Of a stretch of 64,000 bases of DNA, positions 34,495 to 42,257 are shown one piece after another. The stretch spans positions 109,932 to 173,931 of the forward strand of contig JALNWA010000002.1 of NCBI GenBank assembly GCA_023231115.1, given 5' to 3'. The number at the start of each line of letters is the position of its first letter. The first letter of the stretch is position 1. Both the position numbers and the translations under genes were made by a program. Source of the DNA: Candidatus Altimarinota bacterium (GTDB lineage: Bacteria; Patescibacteriota; Gracilibacteria; UBA1369; LOWO2-01-FULL-3). The notes beneath the pieces are model-generated. The model did no database searches. It was not told where the DNA came from and worked only from the letters and a program-made list of their open reading frames with translations.

Positions 34495-37380
34495 CTAGAA
34501 AGTGCCTGTCGCTATGTACGTAAGAGAAGAAGAATAACTTCCCGCTTCAGTAGCCGAAGCAGTATTTGCCATATAATAAACTGAATACGTCGTATTAGTA
34601 TTACAAGATGATGTACAACTTCCAACCGTAACACTTGTAGCAGCATCCGCAGAATAAAAAAACTGATTTGAATTTCCATAATTCGAGGCAACGCTTCCCC
34701 CTCCTCCGCTCGGCGATAAATATATTCCAAATTGCTCGCTCCCCGGACTTGAAGCCGCACTTGAGCCTGTAATTGCAGTAATAGTTGTATCGGGATTCGG
34801 AGCAGTGTCCGTCAAAGTATCACCTCTCACCGTCACAACATAATCACCACTCGAAGAAACAATCAATGTATGCGCAGAAGTCGAAGTATATGCGCCGGCC
34901 TCATTTGCCGTAGCATATTTTGGAGCAAGAAAACTTAATGTTCCAAACCCGATAGAAACATCCGAAATACTAAAAGAAAGACTGGCAGGCAGATAAGAAG
35001 TGACTTCCGGATATACACCATAAGTAGGAAGCTCCGTTCCGTCAGATTCAATAGCCCTCAAACAATAAGTTATCCCTTCCGGCATTGCATAATCCTGCAA
35101 TGAAAAATCCCACAAACCATCATCTCCTACCGTTATACTACCCATTGAATTACTAAAATTATTAGATTCTTCGTAAGTCTCATTCGTGACAGAATCTGAA
35201 CCATGTGTCGGATCATCTGCGGTCCACGAGGCGGAAGCTCCATCCGACGGCGAAGCATTGTTTTTAAATGCAAGATCGGTGCTTGCACTAACATCCGTCC
35301 ACGTAGAAGGAGTTCCTCCACTCGGAGAAGCGCACGATCCGGCTCCCTTATCGACATACTGCAATTTTCCGGAAAATTCATTATTTGAAAAATCGCTTCC
35401 GTTTACGTGTAACAACATTCTCAATCTGAAAGCCTGATCCGCCGCCGTCAAAGAGATAACAGTACTATTTCCGGCCAATGCAGTAGAAGGAGTTGCGCTA
35501 TCAGCATTTTCATAAAATCGATATGCGGATTGCGTCATCGTCGGCAACATATAAAAATTGACAGCATAACTGTCCGAAAGCACAGCTTGATCATACCCAC
35601 GCTGAAGACCGCCGGTACCATCAGAATTTTCTATACCTATCGAGGCGGTAAGACCATAATCATAAGCAGAATCACTGACAAAAACATCTTGATACTGCAT
35701 TTTTATCTGATTTGAAGTCTCGTACAAAATAACCTGAAATGTAATATAATTTCCGCCAACAGGATATATGTCCTTTGCAAGCCAAGAAACCGTCATTCTT
35801 CTATTCGGGGCAGAACCTTCCATCAAATACTTAACATTTCCTGCAGTATATAAATCATCCCAATAAGCCATTATCAAATTGTTCGGCGTAGCGGCAGTCG
35901 GAATACTTGTATTTAAATATCCTCCATCACCGCTGAAAGATATAAATCCATTATTTCCTATATAAAATTGCGTATAATCGGTACCATAATAATTAAAAGT
36001 AAATCCAAAATTATAAATTCCATACACACTTTCATCTCCATTCGCACCGACAGAAGTTCCTGTTCCCGAGATATCATTCCATGAATAAGTTGTATTTCTA
36101 TAAACATATCCATAACTATCCGGTCCACCATAAACAGTGATTTCCGGATAAGCGGAATAAGTTGTAAATTCAATTCCGTCAGAAGTCGCCGCCCTTATAC
36201 AATATGTAGATCCGGGCGCCGCCTTGTTGTCATAAAGCGAAAAATCCCATTTTCCGTCTTGTCCCGCGTTAATAGCACCCTCTGTATTCGAAAAATTATT
36301 ATTTTCTTCATAAGTTTGATTCACAATCGTGTCCGTGCTGTGAGTCGGGTCATTTGCGTTTGAAGTTAGCGCAGATCCATCTGTAGGCGTGGCATTATTT
36401 TTAAAAGCAATCAGTGTCGAACCGCCTATATCCGTCCATGAATATGGAGGTCCTCCACTAGGCGACGAGCAAGAACCAGTGCCTTTCGCCACATATTGCA
36501 ATTTGAAACTGCCGTCGGAGTCTGCAAGATCCGCTCCACTTACATGAACAAGCATCCTAAGTCGAAACTCCTGCTGAGCGGCAGTAAGGGAATAAGCAGT
36601 ATTTTGCGCCGCCAGAGCACTTCCCACATCCGTACTATTTGCATTTGCAAATAATCTATATGCAGATTGTGTATAAACAGAAGGAATAGAAAATTCTATC
36701 GCGTAATTATCTGAAAGCGAAGCCGTATTGGCAGAAAACTGAAGTCCGACAGTACCATCCGAATTCTCAATTCCCACGCTGGCAGAAGCACCATAATCGT
36801 AACTTGCACCATTCACAATAACATCTTGATACTGAAATTTTATTTTATTTGAAGTTTCATATAAAATAATTTGAAATGTAACCGGACCGGTTTGTCCCCA
36901 TTCCTCGACGCCATTCCAAGAAACAGTCATAGTCCTGTTTGGCGCAGACCCTTCCATAAGATAATAAATATTTCCGGCAGTATTCAAATCTGTCCAATAA
37001 GCCATTATAAAATTATTTGGCGCCGCCGCATCCGGAATAGTCGTGTTCGTATAGCCCGAAGTATTATTGAAAATAATGTACCCATTATTCGATATATAAA
37101 ATTGGGTGTAATTATTCCCATAATAATTGAAAGTAAAACCAAAATCATAAATACCATAAACGCTTTCATCCGCAAGCGCTCCGACAGAAGTCCCTGTCCC
37201 TGAAATATCATTCCAGCTATAACTAACTCCCAACTCGCTACTATCCTTATAAATATGTCCATATGAATCAGGTCCGCCGGTCAAAGCCTCCGCCTCATTT
37301 TGAAAAACAATTTCTCCGGCAACAGAAAAAAACAAAGAAAAAATCACTAATACCGAAAAATGTTTAAACAATTTTTTCAT
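34495..37380 (-). CDS. Large secreted protein with two 400-residue repeats
   Basis: I start at 37380 (MKKLFKHFSVLVIF), giving 961 residues and a signal peptide. Two long internal repeats each begin GGPDSYG, then YSWNDISGTGTSVGA, DESVYGIY.FGFTFNYYG, NNLIMAYW.DL and LMEGSAPNR, a pattern like nidogen/cell-surface beta domains. Each repeat ends with a cysteine-containing region (GSC.SPSGG, YC.RA). The final 150 residues form the domain shared with the preceding-coordinate neighbour and end SLTYIATGTF. It is translated just after the PVVEE-repeat protein (1-base gap). Confidence 0.82.
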   Translation of the reverse strand: MKKLFKHFSVLVIFSLFFSVAGEIVFQNEAEALTGGPDSYGHIYKDSSELGVSYSWNDISGTGTSVGALADESVYGIYDFGFTFNYYGNNYTQFYISNNGYIIFNNTSGYTNTTIPDAAAPNNFIMAYWTDLNTAGNIYYLMEGSAPNRTMTVSWNGVEEWGQTGPVTFQIILYETSNKIKFQYQDVIVNGASYDYGASASVGIENSDGTVGLQFSANTASLSDNYAIEFSIPSVYTQSAYRLFANANSTDVGSALAAQNTAYSLTAAQQEFRLRMLVHVSGADLADSDGSFKLQYVAKGTGSCSSPSGGPPYSWTDIGGSTLIAFKNNATPTDGSALTSNANDPTHSTDTIVNQTYEENNNFSNTEGAINAGQDGKWDFSLYDNKAAPGSTYCIRAATSDGIEFTTYSAYPEITVYGGPDSYGYVYRNTTYSWNDISGTGTSVGANGDESVYGIYNFGFTFNYYGTDYTQFYIGNNGFISFSGDGGYLNTSIPTAATPNNLIMAYWDDLYTAGNVKYLMEGSAPNRRMTVSWLAKDIYPVGGNYITFQVILYETSNQIKMQYQDVFVSDSAYDYGLTASIGIENSDGTGGLQRGYDQAVLSDSYAVNFYMLPTMTQSAYRFYENADSATPSTALAGNSTVISLTAADQAFRLRMLLHVNGSDFSNNEFSGKLQYVDKGAGSCASPSGGTPSTWTDVSASTDLAFKNNASPSDGASASWTADDPTHGSDSVTNETYEESNNFSNSMGSITVGDDGLWDFSLQDYAMPEGITYCLRAIESDGTELPTYGVYPEVTSYLPASLSFSISDVSIGFGTLSFLAPKYATANEAGAYTSTSAHTLIVSSSGDYVVTVRGDTLTDTAPNPDTTITAITGSSAASSPGSEQFGIYLSPSGGGGSVASNYGNSNQFFYSADAATSVTVGSCTSSCNTNTTYSVYYMANTASATEAGSYSSSLTYIATGTF

Positions 37381-37381
37381 C

Positions 37382-38239
37382 TCACTCCACAATTAAATTA
37401 AGCTGACAAATATTCACGGACGACACCCCACCGGCATCAACTTGCGTATAAATCACAGGAAAATTAAATGATCCTTTTTGCGCTCCAGCCTCAGCACTTA
37501 GACTCATCAAAACTTCAGACTCGGACAAAACTCCGGAAAACGTACTGTCATCACTTAAAGAAAATTTAGCACTGACTCCGCGTGGAAGTTCCCCTATTTT
37601 TAAAACAGAAGTTTTTGATTGATCATTGCCGTCCAAATATACAGCGACATCAAAAGCTTGTCCCTCAATAATAGCAACAACAAAAGAACCAAAATAACAA
37701 GAATGTGCGGCACTTGAATCCACTTCAATCACTTCATTCACAAAATTTTGAGTCGCTACATTCACAGGAGCAATTTCCACATATGGAACTTCGTTTGCGA
37801 TTTTTTCCAAAACTTTTTCTTGAAGAAAATCCAAAATTACATTGCCTTCAGAGCCACCACCAGACATAGGTTCTTCGACAACAGGAGTTTCAACGACAGG
37901 TTCTTCAACGACAGGTTCTTCAACGACAGGTTCTTCAACGACAGGTTCTTCGACGACAGGTTCTTCAACGACAGGTTCTTCAACGACAGGTTCTTCAACA
38001 ACAGGCTCTTCAACAACAGGCTCTTCAACAACAGGCTCTTCAACAACGGGCTCTTCAACAACAGGCTCTTCAACAACTGGCGTTTCCACAACAGGTTCTT
38101 CAACAACTGGCGTTTCCACAACAGGAGTTTCAACGACAGGCGTAGTTTCCGCAATATCTTCAGCTAAAGCATTGAAAGAAGCCAAGCCTAAAAAACTCAA
38201 AAAAACGCTTAAAACTGCAACATAAACAAAAGATTTCAT
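37382..38239 (-). CDS. Secreted protein with an EPVVE pentapeptide repeat stalk
   Basis: The 285-residue product has a signal peptide (about 1-26), about 18 tandem copies of (E/T)PVVE at residues 32-125, then a glycine linker and a beta-rich C-terminal domain with two cysteines (HSCYFGSF and NICQLNL). The extended acidic, proline-rich repeat probably forms a rigid stalk holding the terminal domain away from the cell. It is cotranscribed with the large repeat protein downstream. Confidence 0.8.
   Translation of the reverse strand: MKSFVYVAVLSVFLSFLGLASFNALAEDIAETTPVVETPVVETPVVEEPVVETPVVEEPVVEEPVVEEPVVEEPVVEEPVVEEPVVEEPVVEEPVVEEPVVEEPVVEEPVVEEPVVETPVVEEPMSGGGSEGNVILDFLQEKVLEKIANEVPYVEIAPVNVATQNFVNEVIEVDSSAAHSCYFGSFVVAIIEGQAFDVAVYLDGNDQSKTSVLKIGELPRGVSAKFSLSDDSTFSGVLSESEVLMSLSAEAGAQKGSFNFPVIYTQVDAGGVSSVNICQLNLIVE
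37869..38149. repeat. 15-bp tandem repeat coding for EPVVE
   Basis: Tandem 15-base units such as TTCTTCAACGACAGG run through this stretch. Two sub-blocks are internally uniform (one using ACGACAGGTT, the other ACAACAGGCT), which points to recent local expansion and probable copy-number variation between strains. Confidence 0.9.
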
Positions 38240-38289
38240 GCGACAAGATTATCACCAACAAAAAATTTTAACAATTATTTTTAATTGGT

Positions 38290-38757
38290 TTAATGCTTCC
38301 CACCGGACACAATTCCGGCAGACACAAGAATTCTCTGCTCAGCCTCCTCGAAAGCCCTAGCAACCTGAGCGAGAGCATCTCTGACCTCAACAGAAGCAGG
38401 ACCATTTCGCCTTTTTTCCATCTCTTGAGATATACAAACAGAAACACGAGTAGCCCTATTGAGAGTCAGCCTTGCGTGTACAAGATCTTCTGCTTCCGGT
38501 TTTTTTAATCTAATATATTCGTCCATCCTATGTTGATTATCGCTAAACAATCTACCCAAAACAGACAAATCTTCATCTGTAACCTCAGGCTTGGAAATAG
38601 CTTCAACAAAAGCAATTCTCCACTTTTCAAAACCGTAAATACCCTTCTCATCAAGACCAAACCCAAACGAAGCCACTCCGGCAACAATAGCCCCAAGCCT
38701 TGGAGGCAAATCAATCCTTTCTTCCCCTAATTTTGAACCGGATCTTGGATTCCTCAT
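38290..38757 (-). CDS. Unknown 155-residue helical protein
   Basis: The product starts MRNPRSGSKLGEERIDLPPRLG, has a glycine/alanine-rich segment (AIVAGVASFGFGL) and a mostly helical C-terminal part with LNRATRVSVCISQEMEKRR. No signal peptide or known motif. The gene stands alone between the surface-protein run and the lipoprotein gene. The 50 bases downstream hold no gene. Confidence 0.65.
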   Translation of the reverse strand: MRNPRSGSKLGEERIDLPPRLGAIVAGVASFGFGLDEKGIYGFEKWRIAFVEAISKPEVTDEDLSVLGRLFSDNQHRMDEYIRLKKPEAEDLVHARLTLNRATRVSVCISQEMEKRRNGPASVEVRDALAQVARAFEEAEQRILVSAGIVSGGKH

Positions 38758-38793
38758 GACAAAAAATTACACCAAAAAATGGCAAACTGTCAA

Positions 38794-40515
38794 CTACTTC
38801 CCCTCTTTCACTTTTTCAAGGGCATCATCCACTTTCACTTTCTGCACTTCTAAAAACGCATCAAACAAAAGTTTATTTTCCTGTGGCATAAAATTTGAAC
38901 CGACAAAATATTTCAAAGCCTGCATTGTGCTCTTTATAAGGGCATAATTATCTTCATATTCCGCAGGCAAAAATCCATAATCCTTCGCAAGCTTATAATA
39001 ATTTGTATCAAGAAAATTTATCAATTTTTCAGGACTCAAGAAAAAAAGATAAGAAGAATTCTCGCCGACTTTTTTCAAAAATTCCTTAACATCTTTATTC
39101 TCGCCAATTGTCTTTTCCCCATAAGCTTTATTAAAATCAGGATAAAGAGCGACGGTCAAAACATTGTCTCCGGTAAGCCCATAATAAATTTCAATTTTCG
39201 TTTTTTTCAAATCAAGTCCGGGAACAACGCCAAAACTGGAAGCCATTTCATCCGGCACCGCACTAAAATCAATATATAATTTATTTACACCTCCGCCATT
39301 TACAACCTTCACTTCTTTTTTGAAAGCACCCTTCGCACCAATCATTCCTTCAAATTCTTTTACAACCTCATCAACATAAGCATCCATCGAACTCACCATT
39401 TTTTTTGCCGCATTTTTATATTTTTCATCAACATCAAAATACAAAGAAATTGTCGGATATTTTTCTCCATTATCTCCAAGAGCAAAAGCAAATTGTGATT
39501 CAAGAACTCCTTTCGCCTCCTCAGCTGAAATTCCGGCAAAACCCCCAACAGAAGCCAAAAATTCATCATAATCTTTTTGCATATCAACAGGATTTTCCTC
39601 AGTGATTTCCCCTCCTTCCGAACCTACTTTAAATCCGGTAATAAAACTAGCAATATATTTTCCTATGCTTGGATATTCAAAATATAAAATTGGATTTTCC
39701 AAAGGAATTTTATCAATCAACGAAAGTTTTTCGCCGAAATAAGGCATATACTTCGCGAGCAAAGCTTTATCATCAGACAAATTTGAAACACCGCCAAATC
39801 CAAACCCGTCATCCTCCGCAAAAAGCTCAAAATACATATCTTTCATGACAACCATCTGTGATTTCAAGTCCTGCAAAGTTTTCGAATCATATTTTTCCGT
39901 ATCGGAAACTTCAGAAAAAAGATTTTCAACAATTTTTCCCATTTCCAAATACATATATCCAATGTTTTCTTTTGAATTTTTTGAAACATTTTTAAAATTT
40001 TCATTTGAAGAAAATCCGTTTCCATCTTTCACTCTCTTCATTGCATTATCAACTTCGGCCTGTGTAAGGGCGAAAACAAAAAGCTCTCCATCATTTGCAT
40101 AGAAAAAATCATTTGCCTTTTTATTTTTCTCAATAAGATCCTTCATTTTGGAGTCTTCCTCGATATAAGCCGCGACAATACTATTACCGGTTTTCAAAAA
40201 ATCAATTGCAAAAGAAACTTTCCATTTTCCTTCAAGAATAGGCAAAATATCTTCTTCATAACTGATTCCGCTATCCTTTAATTTTTCAGCACTAAACAAA
40301 TCTTCTTCAAATATTTTTTTAATTCCATAATCCGGCAACATTTCAATAATTTTTTTCACATTTTTAACCTGTTCACCATTTGAATAATCAAACGTCATCA
40401 CAAATTGGCTATCTAAAGGAAGCGCCGCCTCAGGCGAAACATCTTTACCGAAAGAAAAATCACATCCTGAAAAAACAATAAGAGAAACTACAACAGAAGC
40501 AAAAATCTTTTTCAT
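38794..40515 (-). CDS. Lipoprotein of the DUF3352 type
   Basis: The 573-residue product has a lipobox (VFSGC at about residues 14-18) and a long extracytoplasmic part built from two similar halves. Segments such as ALPLDSQFVMTFDYSNGEQV, YIEEDSKMKDLIEK, DGELFVFALTQAEVDNAMK and GFAGISAEEAKGVLESQFAFAL match the pattern of DUF3352 proteins, which occur in cyanobacteria and many CPR genomes and have no assigned function. It precedes an rpmG terminator on the same strand. Confidence 0.82.
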   Translation of the reverse strand: MKKIFASVVVSLIVFSGCDFSFGKDVSPEAALPLDSQFVMTFDYSNGEQVKNVKKIIEMLPDYGIKKIFEEDLFSAEKLKDSGISYEEDILPILEGKWKVSFAIDFLKTGNSIVAAYIEEDSKMKDLIEKNKKANDFFYANDGELFVFALTQAEVDNAMKRVKDGNGFSSNENFKNVSKNSKENIGYMYLEMGKIVENLFSEVSDTEKYDSKTLQDLKSQMVVMKDMYFELFAEDDGFGFGGVSNLSDDKALLAKYMPYFGEKLSLIDKIPLENPILYFEYPSIGKYIASFITGFKVGSEGGEITEENPVDMQKDYDEFLASVGGFAGISAEEAKGVLESQFAFALGDNGEKYPTISLYFDVDEKYKNAAKKMVSSMDAYVDEVVKEFEGMIGAKGAFKKEVKVVNGGGVNKLYIDFSAVPDEMASSFGVVPGLDLKKTKIEIYYGLTGDNVLTVALYPDFNKAYGEKTIGENKDVKEFLKKVGENSSYLFFLSPEKLINFLDTNYYKLAKDYGFLPAEYEDNYALIKSTMQALKYFVGSNFMPQENKLLFDAFLEVQKVKVDDALEKVKEGK

Positions 40516-40572
40516 AATTTTTTATTAGTATTTTGTGACATTCTAACGTTTTACTTATTCATTTGCAAAAAC

Positions 40573-40607
40573 GAATAAAACAAGAGCCCCATATTTCAGG
40601 AGCCCTC
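40573..40607 (-). terminator. Rho-independent terminator after rpmG
   Basis: On the minus strand a 9-bp stem GAGGGCTCC/GGGGCTCTT (three G-U pairs) with loop TGAAATAT is followed by GTTTTATT. It lies 23 bases past the L33 stop. Confidence 0.65.
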
Positions 40608-40630
40608 AAAAGTTTATCTAAATCGGTAAT

Positions 40631-40813
40631 TTAGTTATTACCTTTCTTAGTGTCTTTTCTCTTGTGATTAGTGTGTTTTCTGCACTTTGGACAGAACTTG
40701 CTGATTTCTTTTACGATTTCATCATTTCTTCTTTTGTCGTACGCAGAGATGTCATTTCCTTTCTTGCATTCTGAGCAGAACCAAGTGCAATATTGACTTT
40801 TACCTTTTGCCAT
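40631..40813 (-). CDS. rpmG: 50S ribosomal protein L33
   Basis: The 60-residue basic protein has the zinc-ribbon form of L33: WFCSECKKGN and FCPKCRKHTNHKRKD, i.e. two CxxC pairs. L33 sits near the E site of the large subunit. It is slightly longer than the usual 49-55 residues, with a basic tail ending KKGNN. It is monocistronic with a terminator 23 bases downstream. Confidence 0.94.
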   Translation of the reverse strand: MAKGKSQYCTWFCSECKKGNDISAYDKRRNDEIVKEISKFCPKCRKHTNHKRKDTKKGNN

Positions 40814-40899
40814 ATAATTAATGTTACATTAAAAGCCTAGGAATATTATATCAATTTCGCTTATTGTCAATGAAATCTGCGCATAAAACAATAAAATTC

Positions 40900-40928
40900 T
40901 TGCATGAAATTTTCTTTTCATCTAAAAT
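40900..40928 (+). promoter_or_regulatory. Promoter upstream of the split tRNA-Thr gene
   Basis: TTGCAT (40900-40905) and TAAAAT (40923-40928) are 17 bases apart and point rightwards. A second -10-like GCTAAACT lies near 41027-41034. Either would transcribe the tRNA-Thr 5' half and then the intact tRNA-Thr of the mobile element. Confidence 0.55.
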
Positions 40929-40954
40929 ACTGCGCGAGAAACGGATAAAAGATT

Positions 40955-40988
40955 GGAGACCCTCTTTAAAAACCTAGAGGTCATCTCC
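40955..40988 (+). other. Strong hairpin in the tRNA-Thr leader
   Basis: GGAGA pairs with TCTCC and, inside it, CCTCT with AGAGG around a 10-base loop. It begins about 20 bases after the predicted transcription start. It may be a processed leader or a small RNA; no T-run follows. Confidence 0.5.
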
Positions 40989-41058
40989 ATCTTGCCCAAA
41001 TACAGTTGGCGTAAGCACAAAAATCCGCTAAACTCCATTTCGCAAACACAAAATCTTT

Positions 41059-41097
41059 GCCGTCTTAGCTCAGTGATAGAGCACTCCCTTGGTAAGG
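41059..41097 (+). pseudogene. 5' half of a tRNA-Thr(GGU) gene disrupted by an integrative element
   Basis: The sequence begins as a tRNA (acceptor GCCGTCT, TA, D-arm GCTC AGTGATA GAGC, anticodon stem CTCCC, loop TTGGTAA, then GG) and then departs from any tRNA sequence. Its missing 3' half is at 53908-53953. D-loop position 19 is A instead of the usual G, matched by U56 in the distant 3' half. Confidence 0.9.
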
Positions 41098-41161
41098 ATG
41101 TGCCCCTCCAGAGGAAATCGAGTTTACGGCATAGACAAAACAAAAACTTGAAATTTAGGAG

Positions 41162-41203
41162 GCTTCGAGAGTACCATCCCCGCGGGGTGAGGCTCTCGGA
41201 AGA
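41162..41203. other. GC-rich nested hairpin inside the left end of the element
   Basis: GAGAG/CTCTC with flanking TTC/GGAA pairs encloses an inner CCCCGCGGGG palindrome. It lies between the broken tRNA half and the intact tRNA-Thr and is conspicuously GC-rich. It could be an RNA processing or recombinase-binding feature. Confidence 0.5.
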
Positions 41204-41219
41204 GGAAATAAGGCAATAT

Positions 41220-41294
41220 GCTGTGGTAGCTCAGTGGCAGAGCACCACCTTGGTAAGGTGGGGGTCACGGGTTCAACTCCCGTTCACAGCTCCA
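41220..41294 (+). tRNA. tRNA-Thr (anticodon GGU) carried by the mobile element
   Basis: Complete cloverleaf: acceptor GCTGTGG/TCACAGC, D-arm GCTC AGTGGCA GAGC with G18-G19, anticodon stem CCACC/GGTGG around TTGGTAA, T-loop TTCAACT with C56, discriminator U and encoded CCA. It differs widely from the disrupted host tRNA, so it is not a simple duplication. It contains the same CTTGGTAAGG core (41249-41258). It lies in line with the host tRNA promoter and probably replaces the lost isoacceptor. Confidence 0.96.
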
Positions 41295-41309
41295 GTTTAA
41301 GGCACAGGA

Positions 41310-41333
41310 TGTAAATATTTTATAACATTTACA
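41310..41333. promoter_or_regulatory. Palindrome in front of the integrase gene
   Basis: Perfect arms TGTAAAT (41310-41316) and ATTTACA (41327-41333) flank an AT-rich centre with a -10-like TATAAC. The integrase ATG follows four bases later, so a bound regulator would block integrase expression. Confidence 0.5.
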
Positions 41334-41336
41334 ACC

Positions 41337-42233
41337 ATGTCTAATGCCACAATTCAGGAACTTTCTGAAAGCTATATGCAACGCTGTCTAGTCATCAGAA
41401 ATTATTCCCCCGCAACAATTATTGGTTATAAATGGACTTTCAAGCAGTTTTTTCAAGAGAGCAATATTCAGCATCCATCTGACTTAAATCTTCGAGTTAT
41501 AGAGGCTTGGTTTTTCAATGGTAGGCTGAACAGGAAATGGAGTTCAAACACCTTTAGAACCCATTTAAAACACTTGAACACTTTCTTTAAGTGGCTTATC
41601 AAAGAAGGGTATATAAAAGAGAATTGCCTCGACCAATTGGAAAAGCCACGAATGGAGCAACGAATCCCCAGAACATTGTCTAAGGATCAAGCTTTAAAGC
41701 TTCTTGAGTATTCATTCAACATGGCTTATCAATACCGGCTTTGCAAGTACAGGAATCGCGCAATCATCGGAATAATGTTGATGGCGGGATTGAGAAAAAA
41801 GGAAGTTTTAAGTCTAAAACTAAATGAAGTTTCTATCGAAAATAGCTCAATCTTTGTGAATCAAGGAAAAGGAAGCAAAGACCGGATAATTCCAATGAAC
41901 TCAAGATTGAAAATCATATTGTCCGAATATCTACAACAACGTGAGAAATTCGGCAAAGAATGTATAAACTTTTTTGTAAGCATCCAAGGCGATTACCCAC
42001 TAGGAGATAGCGGATTAAAAAAACTTATCGACATGCTAAAAAAGAAAGTCCGAATGGATTTCTCAGCCCACACCCTAAGACATGCTTTCGCCCGCCTAAT
42101 GCTCGAAGGAGGCTGTGACATCTACACACTTTCAAAACTCATGGGACATTCAAAAATAACAACCACGACTATTTATCTTTGTTGTTCAAATCAACAGATG
42201 AGCAAGAGTGTTGAGATGCATGCGTTGAATTAA
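41337..42233 (+). CDS. Tyrosine recombinase (integrase), left end
   Basis: The 298-residue XerC/D-like protein has an N-terminal core-binding SAM-like domain (SYMQRCLVIRNYSPATIIGYKWTF) and a catalytic domain with Arg in MAGLRKKEVLSL, Lys in GKGSKDR, HTLRHAFARLML, the GHSKITTT histidine and the Tyr in TTIYLCC. All catalytic residues are present. It lies next to the left attachment core, the classical position for the recombinase that inserts an element. A palindrome precedes it. Confidence 0.95.
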   Translation: MSNATIQELSESYMQRCLVIRNYSPATIIGYKWTFKQFFQESNIQHPSDLNLRVIEAWFFNGRLNRKWSSNTFRTHLKHLNTFFKWLIKEGYIKENCLDQLEKPRMEQRIPRTLSKDQALKLLEYSFNMAYQYRLCKYRNRAIIGIMLMAGLRKKEVLSLKLNEVSIENSSIFVNQGKGSKDRIIPMNSRLKIILSEYLQQREKFGKECINFFVSIQGDYPLGDSGLKKLIDMLKKKVRMDFSAHTLRHAFARLMLEGGCDIYTLSKLMGHSKITTTTIYLCCSNQQMSKSVEMHALN

Positions 42234-42257
42234 GAAATAAAAATATATTTATAATTA

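Noticed and set aside
37842..38225. Long plus-strand frame with SSTTG repeats opposite the EPVVE gene
   Set aside because: It is the antisense reading of the 15-bp tandem repeat; the minus-strand frame has a signal peptide, a normal domain after the repeat and a place in the operon.
41059..41134. The left tRNA-like sequence as a complete, unusual tRNA
   Set aside because: Although ACGGC could close the acceptor end, no anticodon 3' strand or T-arm can be formed; the true 3' half is at 53908.
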